A stretch of DNA of 64,000 nt from Linum tenue (lineage: Eukaryota; Streptophyta; Magnoliopsida; Malpighiales; Linaceae): the NCBI GenBank assembly GCA_946122785.1, contig CAMGYJ010000009.1:5982937-6046936 (forward strand). The letters are read 5' to 3'. Under the pieces are notes generated by a model. That model worked only from the letters and a program-made list of their open reading frames with translations. It was not told the origin of the DNA and made no database searches. Of this stretch, positions 1 through 9,844 are shown piece after piece. Both the position numbers and the translations under genes were made by a program. Numbering within the stretch: position 1 is the stretch's first letter; each line of letters starts with the position of its first letter.

Positions 1-11
1 CTTGGGAGCAT

Positions 12-330
12 TTGGGTTGTGGTATTCACAAAGCAAATTTCCCATCTTTATTTGGATTTTAATTAGGATGCACAGATTGATCAGTTTCCACGACCGTGCT
101 GTGAGGGCGAAACAATCAGGGTTTACCCTCTTGCTGCCCTGTCATTTTTATGGGAAATCTGTCATTTGGGTTGTGATTCACAAAGCAAATTTCCCATCTT
201 TATTTGGATTTTAATTAGGATCCACAAATTGATCAGTTTCACAAAGCAAATGTCTTTTACCCTCGTGTTGACCGTGCTGTGAGGGCGAAACAATCAGGGT
301 TTACACTCTTGTTGCCCTGTCATTTTAAGT
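12..330. repeat. Imperfect tandem duplication within an intron
   Basis: Two copies of a roughly 155-bp unit lie head to tail, the first from about 12 and the second from about 165. Shared landmarks are CACAAAGCAAATTTCCCATC, then a TTTATTTGGATTTTAATTAGGAT stretch, then GACCGTGCTGTGAGGGCGAA. The second copy carries a short extra insertion. The repeat lies upstream of the 421-644 exon, so it is probably intronic. The predicted short peptides here are just the repeat read through. Confidence 0.8.
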
Positions 331-420
331 TTAAATCTGTTATTATCTGTGCTGGTTGATGAATAGCTAAGTGCTTTTCTTACTTTCAATTGTTGCCGGT
401 TCATAATTGTTCCTCGACAG

Positions 421-644
421 ATTCAAATGGAGACTCTAGTAGCTCATCTCACAAGGGGAAAGGAATGCGTGTTGCTGTGATTATACTGATCTGCGCTCTA
501 GTTTCCACCGTTTTGATTCTGGGGTCAGTTGTAGCATACAAGCACTGGCTGAAGAAGAAGAGGCAACAAGAACAAGCTCGGTTTCTAAAACTTTTCGAAG
601 ATGGTGATGATATTGAGGACGATTTGGATCTGGATACAATGTAG
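421..644 (+). CDS. Last exon of a single-pass membrane protein of unknown function (5' part outside window)
   Basis: The exon begins after a splice acceptor (CTCGACAG, ending at 420) and ends with TAG at 642-644. It encodes about 74 residues: a Ser-rich stretch, a basic KGKGMR patch, a hydrophobic helix of about 22 residues (VAVIILICALVSTVLILGSV), then a basic stop-transfer segment (KHWLKKKRQQEQ) and an acidic tail (FEDGDDIEDDLDL). This layout suggests a type I membrane protein with a short cytosolic tail. The tail looks conserved among plants, but I do not recognise the family and assign no function. The upstream exons are outside the window. The gene converges on the cysteine-cluster gene, with only about 100 bp between the two stop codons. 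Confidence 0.65.
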
Positions 645-742
645 ATGAATACTCAGTAGCCTTCTTACTTTGATGTACAGATGATGTTGCATTTTACACG
701 AATTGGAAGCTAACAGAGCATGGATAATGTAAGCACCAATTT

Positions 743-1414
743 TCACTTCTTCAGTGACTGGTTGAAGTTATCCAATTCTTTTGAATCGAAACCATAGATC
801 GCCTTGATCGTGTCTCTACAAGAGCTGCAAGCCTCTTTATTGAATTTCTTCTTGTCGATGCCATACAAGGACTCGAACACATCAACCTCGACTCGGCAAA
901 AGTATGGCCGATCTGGGAAGGAGAGCCAAAAAGAGGTTTCAAACTTGGAACTGTAGCGAATATTTGAACTCTATTGTAACAAAATTAAGAATAACCTGCG
1001 TAAATTGAGCACTTGCGGGTGCTTTTCTCGTAGTGTATGCACCATCCATCCGGGCCTATTAAGCTTCTATACAGCTGAAAGCGAACCAGTTGGGTCGGTC
1101 ATTTCGTCGAACAGTAGGCGGGCAACAAAAATAAAGGTTGGAAAGCAAACCTCGACATCGGAAGGATTGGAGAAGATTTCTTCGGGAGTGGCAAAAGAGG
1201 GGCCCTTGGCCAGCTTGCAGCACGCACCGCAACCCTCTACGCATTTCCATGAAAGCTCCTTCCTCTCGCCGCCGAAACCTTTCTTGGTGCTTCCTCCCGA
1301 TGTTTTCAGCTGTTGCTGCTGCCTTCTTGTTGCACTGTTCTCTCCTCCATTTTGTCGCTGGCGGGCGGCTATAACGACGCTGCTAAAACATGGGAAAGCT
1401 GCGACGTGAGCCAT
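743..1414 (-). CDS. Cysteine-cluster protein, YkgJ / UPF0153-like (putative zinc- or iron-chelating domain)
   Basis: Three exons join in frame: 1414-1151, 1074-996 and 912-743 (513 nt, 170 residues). All introns are GT-AG and phases match. Exon 1 gives a Ser/Arg/Gln-rich N-terminus that could be an organelle transit peptide, then the signature WKCVEGCGACCKL (C-x3-C-x2-CC). Exon 2 gives DGWCIHYEKSTRKCSIYA. Exon 3 gives DRPYFCRVE, then the CSSC pair and the end NQSLKK. The spaced cysteines and the D-x-R-P-x-x-C segment are diagnostic of the CxxCxxCC family (Pfam PF03692), thought to bind iron or zinc. The biochemical role in plants is not established. The gene reads towards the membrane-protein gene on its left. 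Confidence 0.85.
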
Positions 1415-1541
1415 GGCCGTTCAGAAGACAGTAGCGTTGCTCGTCGTTGTCACTTGTACCCTTTGCAACCGGCTGGATTTAGTTTCCTTTAGACCTTTAC
1501 CGCACATCTAGCATATAATTGTCCCTATAAATTTTTATATT

Positions 1542-1817
1542 GGGTCATTTGGATTCAGGTTTTTAATTTGTGGGATTTTGGCTCAAATTACTGGTTTAAA
1601 AACCCAGGTTTTTAATTTATGGAATTTGTGTGGGATTTTAAAATAGCTGATCACCATCAGCTATTTCATAATCCCACAATTGTGGGTTTCTGAAATCTCT
1701 AATATTTAAAATCTCTCATCATATAATTGCTTTCCAAATGAGTGATTTTAATAAAATCCCACACTATGTAGGATTGTGCCCAAATCTCACACCCAAAACC
1801 TGCATCCAAATGACCCC
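1542..1817. mobile_element. MITE of 276 bp with ATT target duplication
   Basis: Inverted ends match: GGGTCATTTGGATTCAGGTT at the left, and the reverse complement of the right end reads GGGGTCATTTGGATGCAGGT. Direct ATT triplets flank both ends (1539-1541 and 1818-1820). The short size, AT-rich interior and 3-bp duplication fit a PIF/Harbinger-like MITE, but the superfamily is inferred. The element at 18832-19105 has similar length and the same flank triplet. Confidence 0.7.
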
Positions 1818-1820
1818 ATT

Positions 1821-3230
1821 ATTAGGTATATACTTGCTGAATCGCTATTCGTGACCTTAAAATTAAAATTTTATCGCCCTAAAACACAATAATTTGACAT
1901 ATTTAGCCCAACACAATTAAAATTCTAATTTCTAAACCTATAGTTCGTCAAAAAAAAAAAAAACCTATAGTTCAATTCCATTAAATTTATTCTAAGCAAC
2001 AGTCAACCATAAATTTTGATAGGTAAATAGGTGATGTGACAATAAAATAAATAATTTTCAGTTTTTCATTTTCAACCCTCATCGAACTAATTTTCAATAT
2101 AGCCTAGTGAGCTATCATCTGAACAATAACATAAATACATCACACCTTCGAACTTGAGTGGCCGGAACAATGGTAACTCATTATCGAGTGAACCCACTAC
2201 AAAATAATTATGGATTGAATTGCAAATCATATTTAGTTTCAACCAATATCGTTTAATCTTATTCCATGGATGTATTGCTTTACTTCCCGACTCAAGGGTG
2301 TGTACCCCTTGAGGTCTATTCTCCTAGGATTTTCTTATTGGTAGATCTAACTTCGATTGGTTCTCTTTGGGTGAGAATAAAACCATTGACAATGGCTGCA
2401 AATCGAAATCTTCTAAAGCTACTTCTATCTTATGAGTACCCAAATCAACGGATGGTGAATGAAATAGTGAAATCGGTGAGATTGGGAAGAAATGGGGTTT
2501 TGGACGTGTGGAGGGGAAGGAGTGGGAATTTGGTGGTTTGATGGGATGAACGGAAAGAGAGGAAGGGTTTGAACGTGTGAAGAAAGGAAGGGAGGGGGGC
2601 TCAGCAAAGGCAGGGAGAAAGGAGTGCGGAGCTCAAAGTTATTGTCATTCAAAATTTGGCAAAATTAAAAAATTGTTCGTTCGGAGCAGCAAAAAACGTT
2701 TTTTCGGAACGAAGGTGAGACCAAACTGTCTATAATTATTTGCGGTTTGCAAGACCTCGAAAAATTATGCGGAGTCGGAAAAATATTCGCTATGATCGGA
2801 TACCCGAATTTGAATTTCCAAGTTTATGATTTTACCGATATGCAATAGGTTCCAATCTTGATTTTACTAAATTTTTGAATTTTCAAATCCTATAAAATTC
2901 AGCTTCAAAAATTATAAAATTCAGTAAATCTATAATTTCAATGTTTAATCTATAGTGACTGGTGATGACCTATAAAATACTAAAAGAAATTATTTCTACC
3001 ACTTATTGCACGCAAATTACATAAAAAGGAAACGTTTCAGTTCTGTCGACAACATTGCAATTCCATTATATTTGCCGAATTGCATTGGTAAATCCTTCAT
3101 CCAACAACAATGCCGCCTTAGCTTAAAATATCAAATAGGAAATAGCTACGGATCCGGTGAACAAAGGATACATTCAGCTCACAGTAGGACATAGAATTCT
3201 GACAAAAGCTACATCACAACATAAAAGAAA
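1821..3230. other. Intergenic, AT-rich, no gene recognised
   Basis: I see no protein with family features. Two opposite short open frames near 2266-2652 overlap each other and show no motif. The stretch from 2620 to 2900 contains low-complexity AT sequence with weak internal direct similarity. The 3' untranslated region of the RS2Z gene probably occupies about 3200-3324. Confidence 0.5.
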
Positions 3231-3324
3231 ATCCATAGTTGAAGGTTCCAAATACTGAACATTTAAATTTAAGACCGGGGAGTGTAGCTTCAGGGACTAT
3301 TAGCCGCTCTATCTCATTCAACTT

Positions 3325-5278
3325 TCAGGGAGACACGCTGTCTCTAGGCGAGCGACGGTTGTTTTCAAAATCATCTTCAACAGCAGGGCTCTTGTCATCC
3401 CTCGCCCTTGGACTAGGGCTGCGGCTACGGCTTGGACTTCGGCCATTGGCCGGTGGACTCTCGTACCTGCCATTCTTAGGGCTCTCTCTTTCTGGGGTCC
3501 TGCTCCTACTCCTGCTCCGGCTCCTGCCCCTTGGACTGGCACTATACTCTCGGTCATCATCCTCCACCTTCCTAGCTTTGGGAGAAGGGCGTGGGCTTCG
3601 GTCTTCAGGAGTAGGGCTACGCTTCCTCCCCTTGGAAGGGCCATCGTTCCTTGGGTCCGGGCTCATTGACCTGGCCTCGTTGTCTACACTTCGGTCTCTC
3701 TTAGGCACTGGAGACCTCGATCGGCTGCAAGTAGAAATGTGATCCAATCAGTCTCGTTAGTTAAACTACAAACGAGATGCAACAGACAAAGCTCTCATAT
3801 GATTGCAGACAAAGCTCTCATATGATTGCTTGCTACTGACGAACCTGTAGCTGCAGCCTCGGCTGTAACTTGGGCTGCGGCTCCTGCCACCACGACGAGG
3901 TGATGGGGACCTTGAGTAGCTTCGCCCACGCCTGTTCATTTAACATAGCACCCAATTATAATGAGAAATAGAAATCGTGGAAATTGCAAGCAGTCGCTAC
4001 TACTATTTAGAACCAAGCAGAAATTTATGAAGGGAAGAAGAATGACTCACTTCAACTTCTGAGGGCTGTTCTTGCAATTTCTCTCGATGTGGCCCCTCTC
4101 CCCACATCTGTAGCACTTATTCTTCCAATCACCAGCTTTGCAATCTCTAGCCCAGTGGCCATCAATACCACAATTGAAGCACCGCCCAGATCCAGGAGGC
4201 GGACCTCTCCCCAGGTATTCCTTGGAGCCTCGAGGTACCTATCCTCGTCAGCGAACAAGGTTAATACAGTATGAAAAAGGTTGGGCCGCTTTAAGCAGCA
4301 TAACCATTAAAGAACATCGACTAGCACGGTAAAATTGAACCTACCCCTTTAGCAACTTCCACAATGATCCGACTTCCATCAACATCTCGGCCATCTAAGT
4401 GATACCTCGCATCATCAGCATCCCGTGGATCACTAAATTCCTGTAGAGATGTAAAAGAAAACAACAAAACCGCAAACGAGACGATATAGTTTAAGGTAAT
4501 AATCTGTCAGACACTAGTAGACAATACAGAGTTCAATTATACATCCGCCAGACAAATAATGAACCGAGCTAATGAGAAAAATGCACAACACTTACAACGA
4601 ATGCATAGTCACGCTTCATATCCACATCTCGGACTCTGCCAAAACGGTTGCCACAAACAGTAAGGCCATCATTACGTGTAAGAGTACTGCAAGTTGTATG
4701 ATACTTCACTCCTCATAGACGTACTAAACACCAGTTTGAATGAACACCACTTTGAGAGATTGTTGCCATTTCCATTCAAAAATACGCAATAACATAATAG
4801 AAAGAATCGCCAAAGTCCCCTAGGCAAGAATTTCCACCAATTTCCACCATGGCAACCATCTCACCACAGGCCTCCAGGTAAGGCAAAAGCCCCAGAAACC
4901 TTCAACAAGATCATTCAAGTTAAAAACAATAGACACCTAGGCACCACAACATTTCCCATAGAGAAAACTTGAGCAAATCAATGCGAGAAAGAAACAGTTG
5001 AAGACAAATATGTCCAACAAAAGAAAATTGAGGGGACTGAAAATACATACCCCAGGACAAACCATGTCAGTCAGTAGGAAAATATGAATATTGGAGGCGT
5101 ATAAAAAGTTCATGCATAAACACAAAAACCCACATCAAGTCCAAGAGATTTTATCTTCATGTGCAACTCACCTCCCATATTTGCTGAAGACATATTCAAG
5201 ATCACGAGACCTTGTGCGGGGGGCTAGATGGCCAACATAGAGGCGGGTGTTGGCATATCTGTCATCATAACGCGGCAT
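3325..5278 (-). CDS. RS2Z-type SR splicing factor (RRM, two zinc knuckles, RS/SP tail)
   Basis: Six coding exons, 5278-5172, 4635-4596, 4440-4345, 4238-4051, 3931-3845 and 3724-3325, total 918 nt (305 residues). All phases match. Exons 1-3 encode one RRM: RLYVGHL is RNP2-like, and RDYAFVEF, formed across an intron, is RNP1-like. Exon 4 holds two CCHC knuckles, [14 protein letters not shown] and [14 protein letters not shown]. Exons 5-6 hold the RS repeats and SP-rich tail, ending [10 protein letters not shown]. One RRM plus two CCHC knuckles defines the plant-only RS2Z32/RS2Z33 subfamily, which acts in spliceosome assembly and alternative splicing in the nucleus. Arabidopsis members are about 280-290 residues. 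A 5'UTR intron is likely, with a donor near 5885 and an acceptor just before the ATG. The longest intron inside the coding region (5171-4636) splits the RRM. Confidence 0.95.
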
Positions 5279-6230
5279 CTTCAAGCTGCGAGATGAAGAA
5301 GGTTACAACACAATGCAACTAAATAACACCAAATGAAACAGGGGAGACAGTCGCATATTAAAAACAGCTAGCTGATGCAATGCCTTCAGCTATGGCAGAT
5401 ACATAATTCATTCCACACAGATCACAAATACGAAAGTTCTCCCTAAAATAATAACATAAAACGGTCTAATTGAGTCCTAATTAATCTCTCTGTAGCACAA
5501 TAGTTTCACTACAATGTAAAGACACAGACTTCACTCCCCCCCTTCACAAAGCACCTAACCTTAAAAATAATTTTCCAGACAAAGATCTGTTTTTTTTTCC
5601 CCTCAAGCCACGCAACTATGTCGACACTGCCAATGAAGATCCTAAGCAGCAGCACCCATGAAAACAAAAACTACATTACCAGCGAGGCAAGGAACGGATC
5701 AATCAAATTACTCGGATGAGACCCACACCGCCATAAATCTCAGAAAGAAGCCGCGTATAATCGGAAAACCCTAGCTGAAAACCAATCTACAAGCTGAGGC
5801 CGAGAAATTAAAACCCCTAGAATGGTGAATTAATCACACACAGGGAACCAGATGAAACTGAAAAAACCTAGAGCGGGCTCTCACCTTTGAAGAAGAAATC
5901 ACGAATCTTGGTTTCACAGCAGCAGCTCTCTCGTTTGCGAACACGAGCAGCGTTTTATTTCTGGAGCGTAAATTAAAAGACAAAAGAGACGCAGAGGCGT
6001 AATTTATCCACCGAGAATGGACTTCGACGGCCAGGATTTCTTTGTGCGATTGATCGGAGGGTTGGCATCGGCAGGAGTAAATGGTTGACCGACTAGTTTC
6101 CCCCTTCTCCTGATTGGATAATGGATACTAAACTTTCAGCCCATGGGCTCCTAATACGGGGTATTGTTAAGTCACGTTTCTCCAAGGCCATGTATCCAGA
6201 TTCCTAAATACCCAAATACGACGAATAGCA

Positions 6231-6400
6231 ACTAGGATGGCAATGGATCGGGTCGGGTCGGATTTTGTCAAATTCATGGGTTTATCGGTGAAAAATTCGG
6301 GGTAAAACCCATTGGATTTGAAAAACTCAAACTCAAACTCAACTCAATCCGCTGGATATCCGCGAGTTCATGGGTACCCATGAGTTTTTGTCGTAAAAAA
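6231..6400. repeat. Possible truncated hAT-type left end
   Basis: The stretch starting CTAGGATGGCAATGGATCGG, followed by GGTCGGGT and ACTCAAACTC-type short repeats, resembles the ends of plant non-autonomous hAT elements. I could not find a matching inverted right end or target duplication, so this is only a possible fragment. Confidence 0.35.
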
Positions 6401-6753
6401 ATTACAATAACAAGTTTCCATCAAAATCAAAGTCAAATAACAGTCTCTCAATGCAAATTATCCATATAGAAAACATCATTCTAGAAAATTCAAGCAAATC
6501 ACAGATTAACCATACAAATTGTTCAACACCAATCTAGAAAACTCAAGAAAATTGAAGCAAATCACAAATTATCCATAAATAACATATGATTAATTGAAAG
6601 CTTCTTCCTCCTTGTCAATTAAGCTTCTTCACTCGCCACTCCATAATTTCAACTTCATTCTACACAATTAGAATGAAAAAATTAGACATGTCTTCACAAA
6701 CATAAAGAAGATTAGTTGCTTAGAATATTAAATATACCGGAAAAATTAATTAT

Positions 6754-7067
6754 ATGAGTGTGGGCTGCTACGGATCGGAAAATCGCCGGAAACGAGAAAG
6801 CAAGAATACAAAAGTGAGAATCGAAAATACGACACACGATTTACGTGGTTCACTAACACGATGTGTGTTAGCTAGTCCACTGGCGAGAGAGAGCCAGTTT
6901 CACTATATCGAGGAGATTACAGATTATAGATTACAGATTACAGAGGAGTATGAGAAGTATTTATAGTACTTCTCTTAGGTCTAACCCTAATCCAATCTGG
7001 TAAAGAAAACGGTTATAGACCAGGCCCAATCGTAGCGGCTGATAGTTCGATTCAAGTCACATCAACA
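6754..7067 (-). mobile_element. Solo LTR or LTR fragment, same family as the 18390-18739 LTR
   Basis: Read on the minus strand it starts TGTTGATGTGACTTGAATCG. It carries the TATA-like AGTACTATAAATACTTCTCA region, then the block ending in GTGAACCACGTAAATCGTGT, and finishes near CCGTAGCAGCCCACACTCA. The same landmarks occur in the same order in the plus-strand solo LTR at 18390-18739. No convincing 5-bp target duplication was seen, so the outer borders are approximate. Confidence 0.75.
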
Positions 7068-7468
7068 AAAATAATATAGCCACAATCATGTTTACTTGGT
7101 ATCACATCTAACTAAATGTGTCCATCCAATTCCATGTCCCAAATTAGCCAGCACCAATCTAGTTGTACCCAAGTTTTGATGGAAAGTTCATTAGCAGTTT
7201 CTCTTTATAGACAATGATGTAACTGTCAACGGATATATAAGTTCACAAAGAAAACCCTAAGCAATTTCCACAAACAAATTCATCAAAGCAAGCCTCAAAA
7301 TAAGTTTAAACTTATAAGGAAGAAAACACCAAACATATAAATATGGCACTTGGAAAAAAAAAAAGAAATACTAACACTAATTATAGATCATCTACTTATC
7401 TTACTAGTTATTTCAAAGACAAATTCTTATCATGTTGTTCCATGAACTGGTGCACCACTAAGTCAATG
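7068..7468. other. Intergenic, nothing recognised
   Basis: AT-rich sequence between the LTR fragment and the hAT element. No open frame with coding features and no clear repeat structure. Confidence 0.5.
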
Positions 7469-7476
7469 GTTCCACT

Positions 7477-8554
7477 TAGGGCTGGGAAACAGTCCGGTTC
7501 GGTTTAAACCGGACCGGATTGACCCGATTTTTTATAACCGGATTGGTCATATACCCAACCGTAGACGGGATTGGATTGATACACGGTTTTAACCGTGACC
7601 GGACTGGATTGATCCGGTTTCAACCCAAAAACCGGATCTCCTTTCTTCAATTCCAAAACACAGCCGTTTTCATTAAAAAAAACCCAGCTATTTGAATAAC
7701 AAAAAATTCCATTATCCTTCTCCTACCAACCACACAACCCCATCTATCCCTACTTTCCCAAAAAATTCACCATATCCTTCTTTTAATCTACCTTCACGAT
7801 TCTTCTTCTCCCTCTCCCTCTTATAGATCAAACAAAACACAACACAAGCATCGCCTTCTTCTCCCTCAAGCACTACTCTGGCTCGCCCTATCGATGAGCT
7901 CGATTGAAGTTAGAGAGGCGAGAAGAGTTGGATCTGGAGAATCGATTGGAGCCGCGAGAGCCGGGAAGGGGAGATCGAGCGAGAGAGGGAGCATGCGAGC
8001 TCTGTATAGGAGAGGCATGTCGTCGCGGCCGTTGCGTGTCAATCGACCAGATCGCCTCATCGTCACGATCGTCGCGTGCCGATCGATCAGATCTCCTAGC
8101 CCTCGTCGTCGCTGTCTGGCGAGTTCTGGTGTGACGGAGTGGCTACGGTAGGCGAAGTGATGGAGGGAGCCAATTGGGGAGCTTGGATTTTCTTTCTCCT
8201 TCCCCTCTTCGTGTGTGTGGGTCTGTGATTGGGAAAGAGAGAAGTTTGAGGGTCAGGAGGGGAGAGAAGAACAAAGAAGCTTGGATCGATTAGGGTTTGG
8301 GAAAGGGATCGTGGGTTGGGCTGTGATATAAGTGGGGTGGGCTGTGAGATTAGTGGGCTGGGCTGGGGCTGAGATTTATTTATTTTTCGCTATCCGGTTT
8401 TTCCGGTTTTAACCGGATTGGACCGGACCTGTGGGCACTACAACCGGCAACTGGATTGGATTGGTTGGGATCCGGTTTCCAGTTTCAACCGACACGGTTT
8501 TAACTGGCCGGTTTCCGGTTTGACCGGAAAACCGGGACTGGATTCCCAGCCCTA
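7477..8554. mobile_element. Non-autonomous hAT element, 1078 bp, 8-bp target duplication
   Basis: The ends are inverted repeats: TAGGGCTGGGAAACAGTCC at the left; the right end reads TAGGGCTGGGAATCCAGTCC in reverse complement. A perfect 8-bp direct repeat GTTCCACT flanks it (7469-7476 and 8555-8562), diagnostic of hAT insertion. Inside both ends are dense short repeats around AACCGGATTGGACCGG, typical subterminal transposase-binding arrays. The middle (about 7680-8380) is unlike the ends: pyrimidine-rich, then GC-rich with open frames on both strands (7894-8151, 7866-8066). It may be captured host sequence, but I cannot name a source. No transposase is present, so movement would need a helper. 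Confidence 0.92.
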
Positions 8555-8562
8555 GTTCCACT

Positions 8563-9015
8563 AAGCGACGAGTACATTAATTTGTGAAGCCTTATTGCAT
8601 TTCTTGATTATGAGAACGTATTCAAAAGCCATTATTCAAATGTTTTCGTTCCATGATAGGGAAAAGAGTAAAATGAAATTGATGTTAGACCCATTAAAAC
8701 AGCTTTGAGATAACTTCCAGATTAGCTTACAACCACTCCAATCTCTACTACTTCTCACTAAACACGGTCATCGCCAAAGTCAGAGATTTGATAAAATTCA
8801 CAAATTCCCTTGGGATTCCACAATTCCCGATGGGAAGGGCTAATGACATTGATTAGCTAATCATTAGGATTAGTATTCATTAGAAACTCCAATGGTTGCA
8901 TAAAAAAAAAAGTTAAACACGGTAGAGAATGAGAGCAGTTTCGAATTTTTTTTCTAAGTATAAAAACATGTCATGATTTTAGTTATTATTTTTGTGCGAT
9001 ACTACCCACTGAAGG
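8563..9015. other. Intergenic between two hAT elements, nothing recognised
   Basis: AT-rich sequence with no supported gene, repeat or regulatory motif. Confidence 0.5.
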
Positions 9016-9023
9016 GTTAGCAG

Positions 9024-9477
9024 TAGAGGTGGCAATTTCAATCCAATCCACCAATCCAATCCATCAATCCATTAAAAAAATCCACCTAATCCAATCCATT
9101 TAAATCCAATCCATTTGATCCAAATCCAATTGGATTGGTGGATTCATGGATTGGATCCATGGATCATTGGCAAATTACGATTTAGTACCTATAATTTTTA
9201 TTTTTTACATTTTGGTACCTAAAATTTAATTTTTTATACGCAAAATATCATTGGAAAATTACGTTTTGGTACCTAAATTTTTTCATTGTGACATTTTAGT
9301 ACCTAAACTTTTTACATTTTACATATTGGTCCTTGATTGAAGATGTCATTTGGATTCATGGATAATCCACCAATCCACTTGATCCAATCCATGAATCCAC
9401 CAATCCATTAGATCCAATCCATTTGATCCATGGATCCACCAATCCAATCCACCAATCCAATCCATTTGCCACCTCTA
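9024..9477. mobile_element. Non-autonomous hAT element, 454 bp, 8-bp target duplication
   Basis: Inverted ends TAGAGGTGGCAA (left) and its reverse complement TTGCCACCTCTA (right) are flanked by a perfect direct repeat GTTAGCAG (9016-9023 and 9478-9485). Near both ends are many copies of CAATCCACCAATCCAATCC-like subterminal repeats. The middle (about 9175-9350) differs: it holds several tandem-like units around TTTTGGTACCTAAA and may be a nested insertion or an unrelated core. Confidence 0.93.
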
Positions 9478-9844
9478 GTTAGCAGGGCAGTTACGAGCAT
9501 GAGGGAACCAAATTAAATATAAAAAAAACTAGAATTCAAATTTTGCATTGAATTTGAAACTCTCACTCACAAAACTGAATTACAGATTGGTTTAATGATG
9601 GTATGTTAACGCAATTGACTGCACGCTTATCTTTTTGGCCTGGCCTTGAACTTGCAAAATTATAAGAACCAGAAATGAGCTTCCAAGCTCCGAGGTTCAA
9701 GTATGCCCATCTGCAAAAATAGGACTCTGCTTAGCATTAAAACTCCCTTTTCCAAGTCACTTGCCCTATAGACATTCGCCAGATGCGCATTGTTCTTACA
9801 AACGTAGCACAACACTGGCCTGGGGATCTCAGCTTTTCTTGTGC

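Noticed and set aside
3239..3742. Plus-strand 167-codon frame opposite the RS2Z RS domain
   Set aside because: It is the antisense of an Arg/Ser-rich repeat region, giving a Leu/Gly/Ser-rich shadow with no start context or family.
6901..6960. ATTACAGATTATAGATTACAGATTACAG short tandem repeats
   Set aside because: They are a normal part of the LTR family at 6754-7067, expanded slightly, not a separate satellite.
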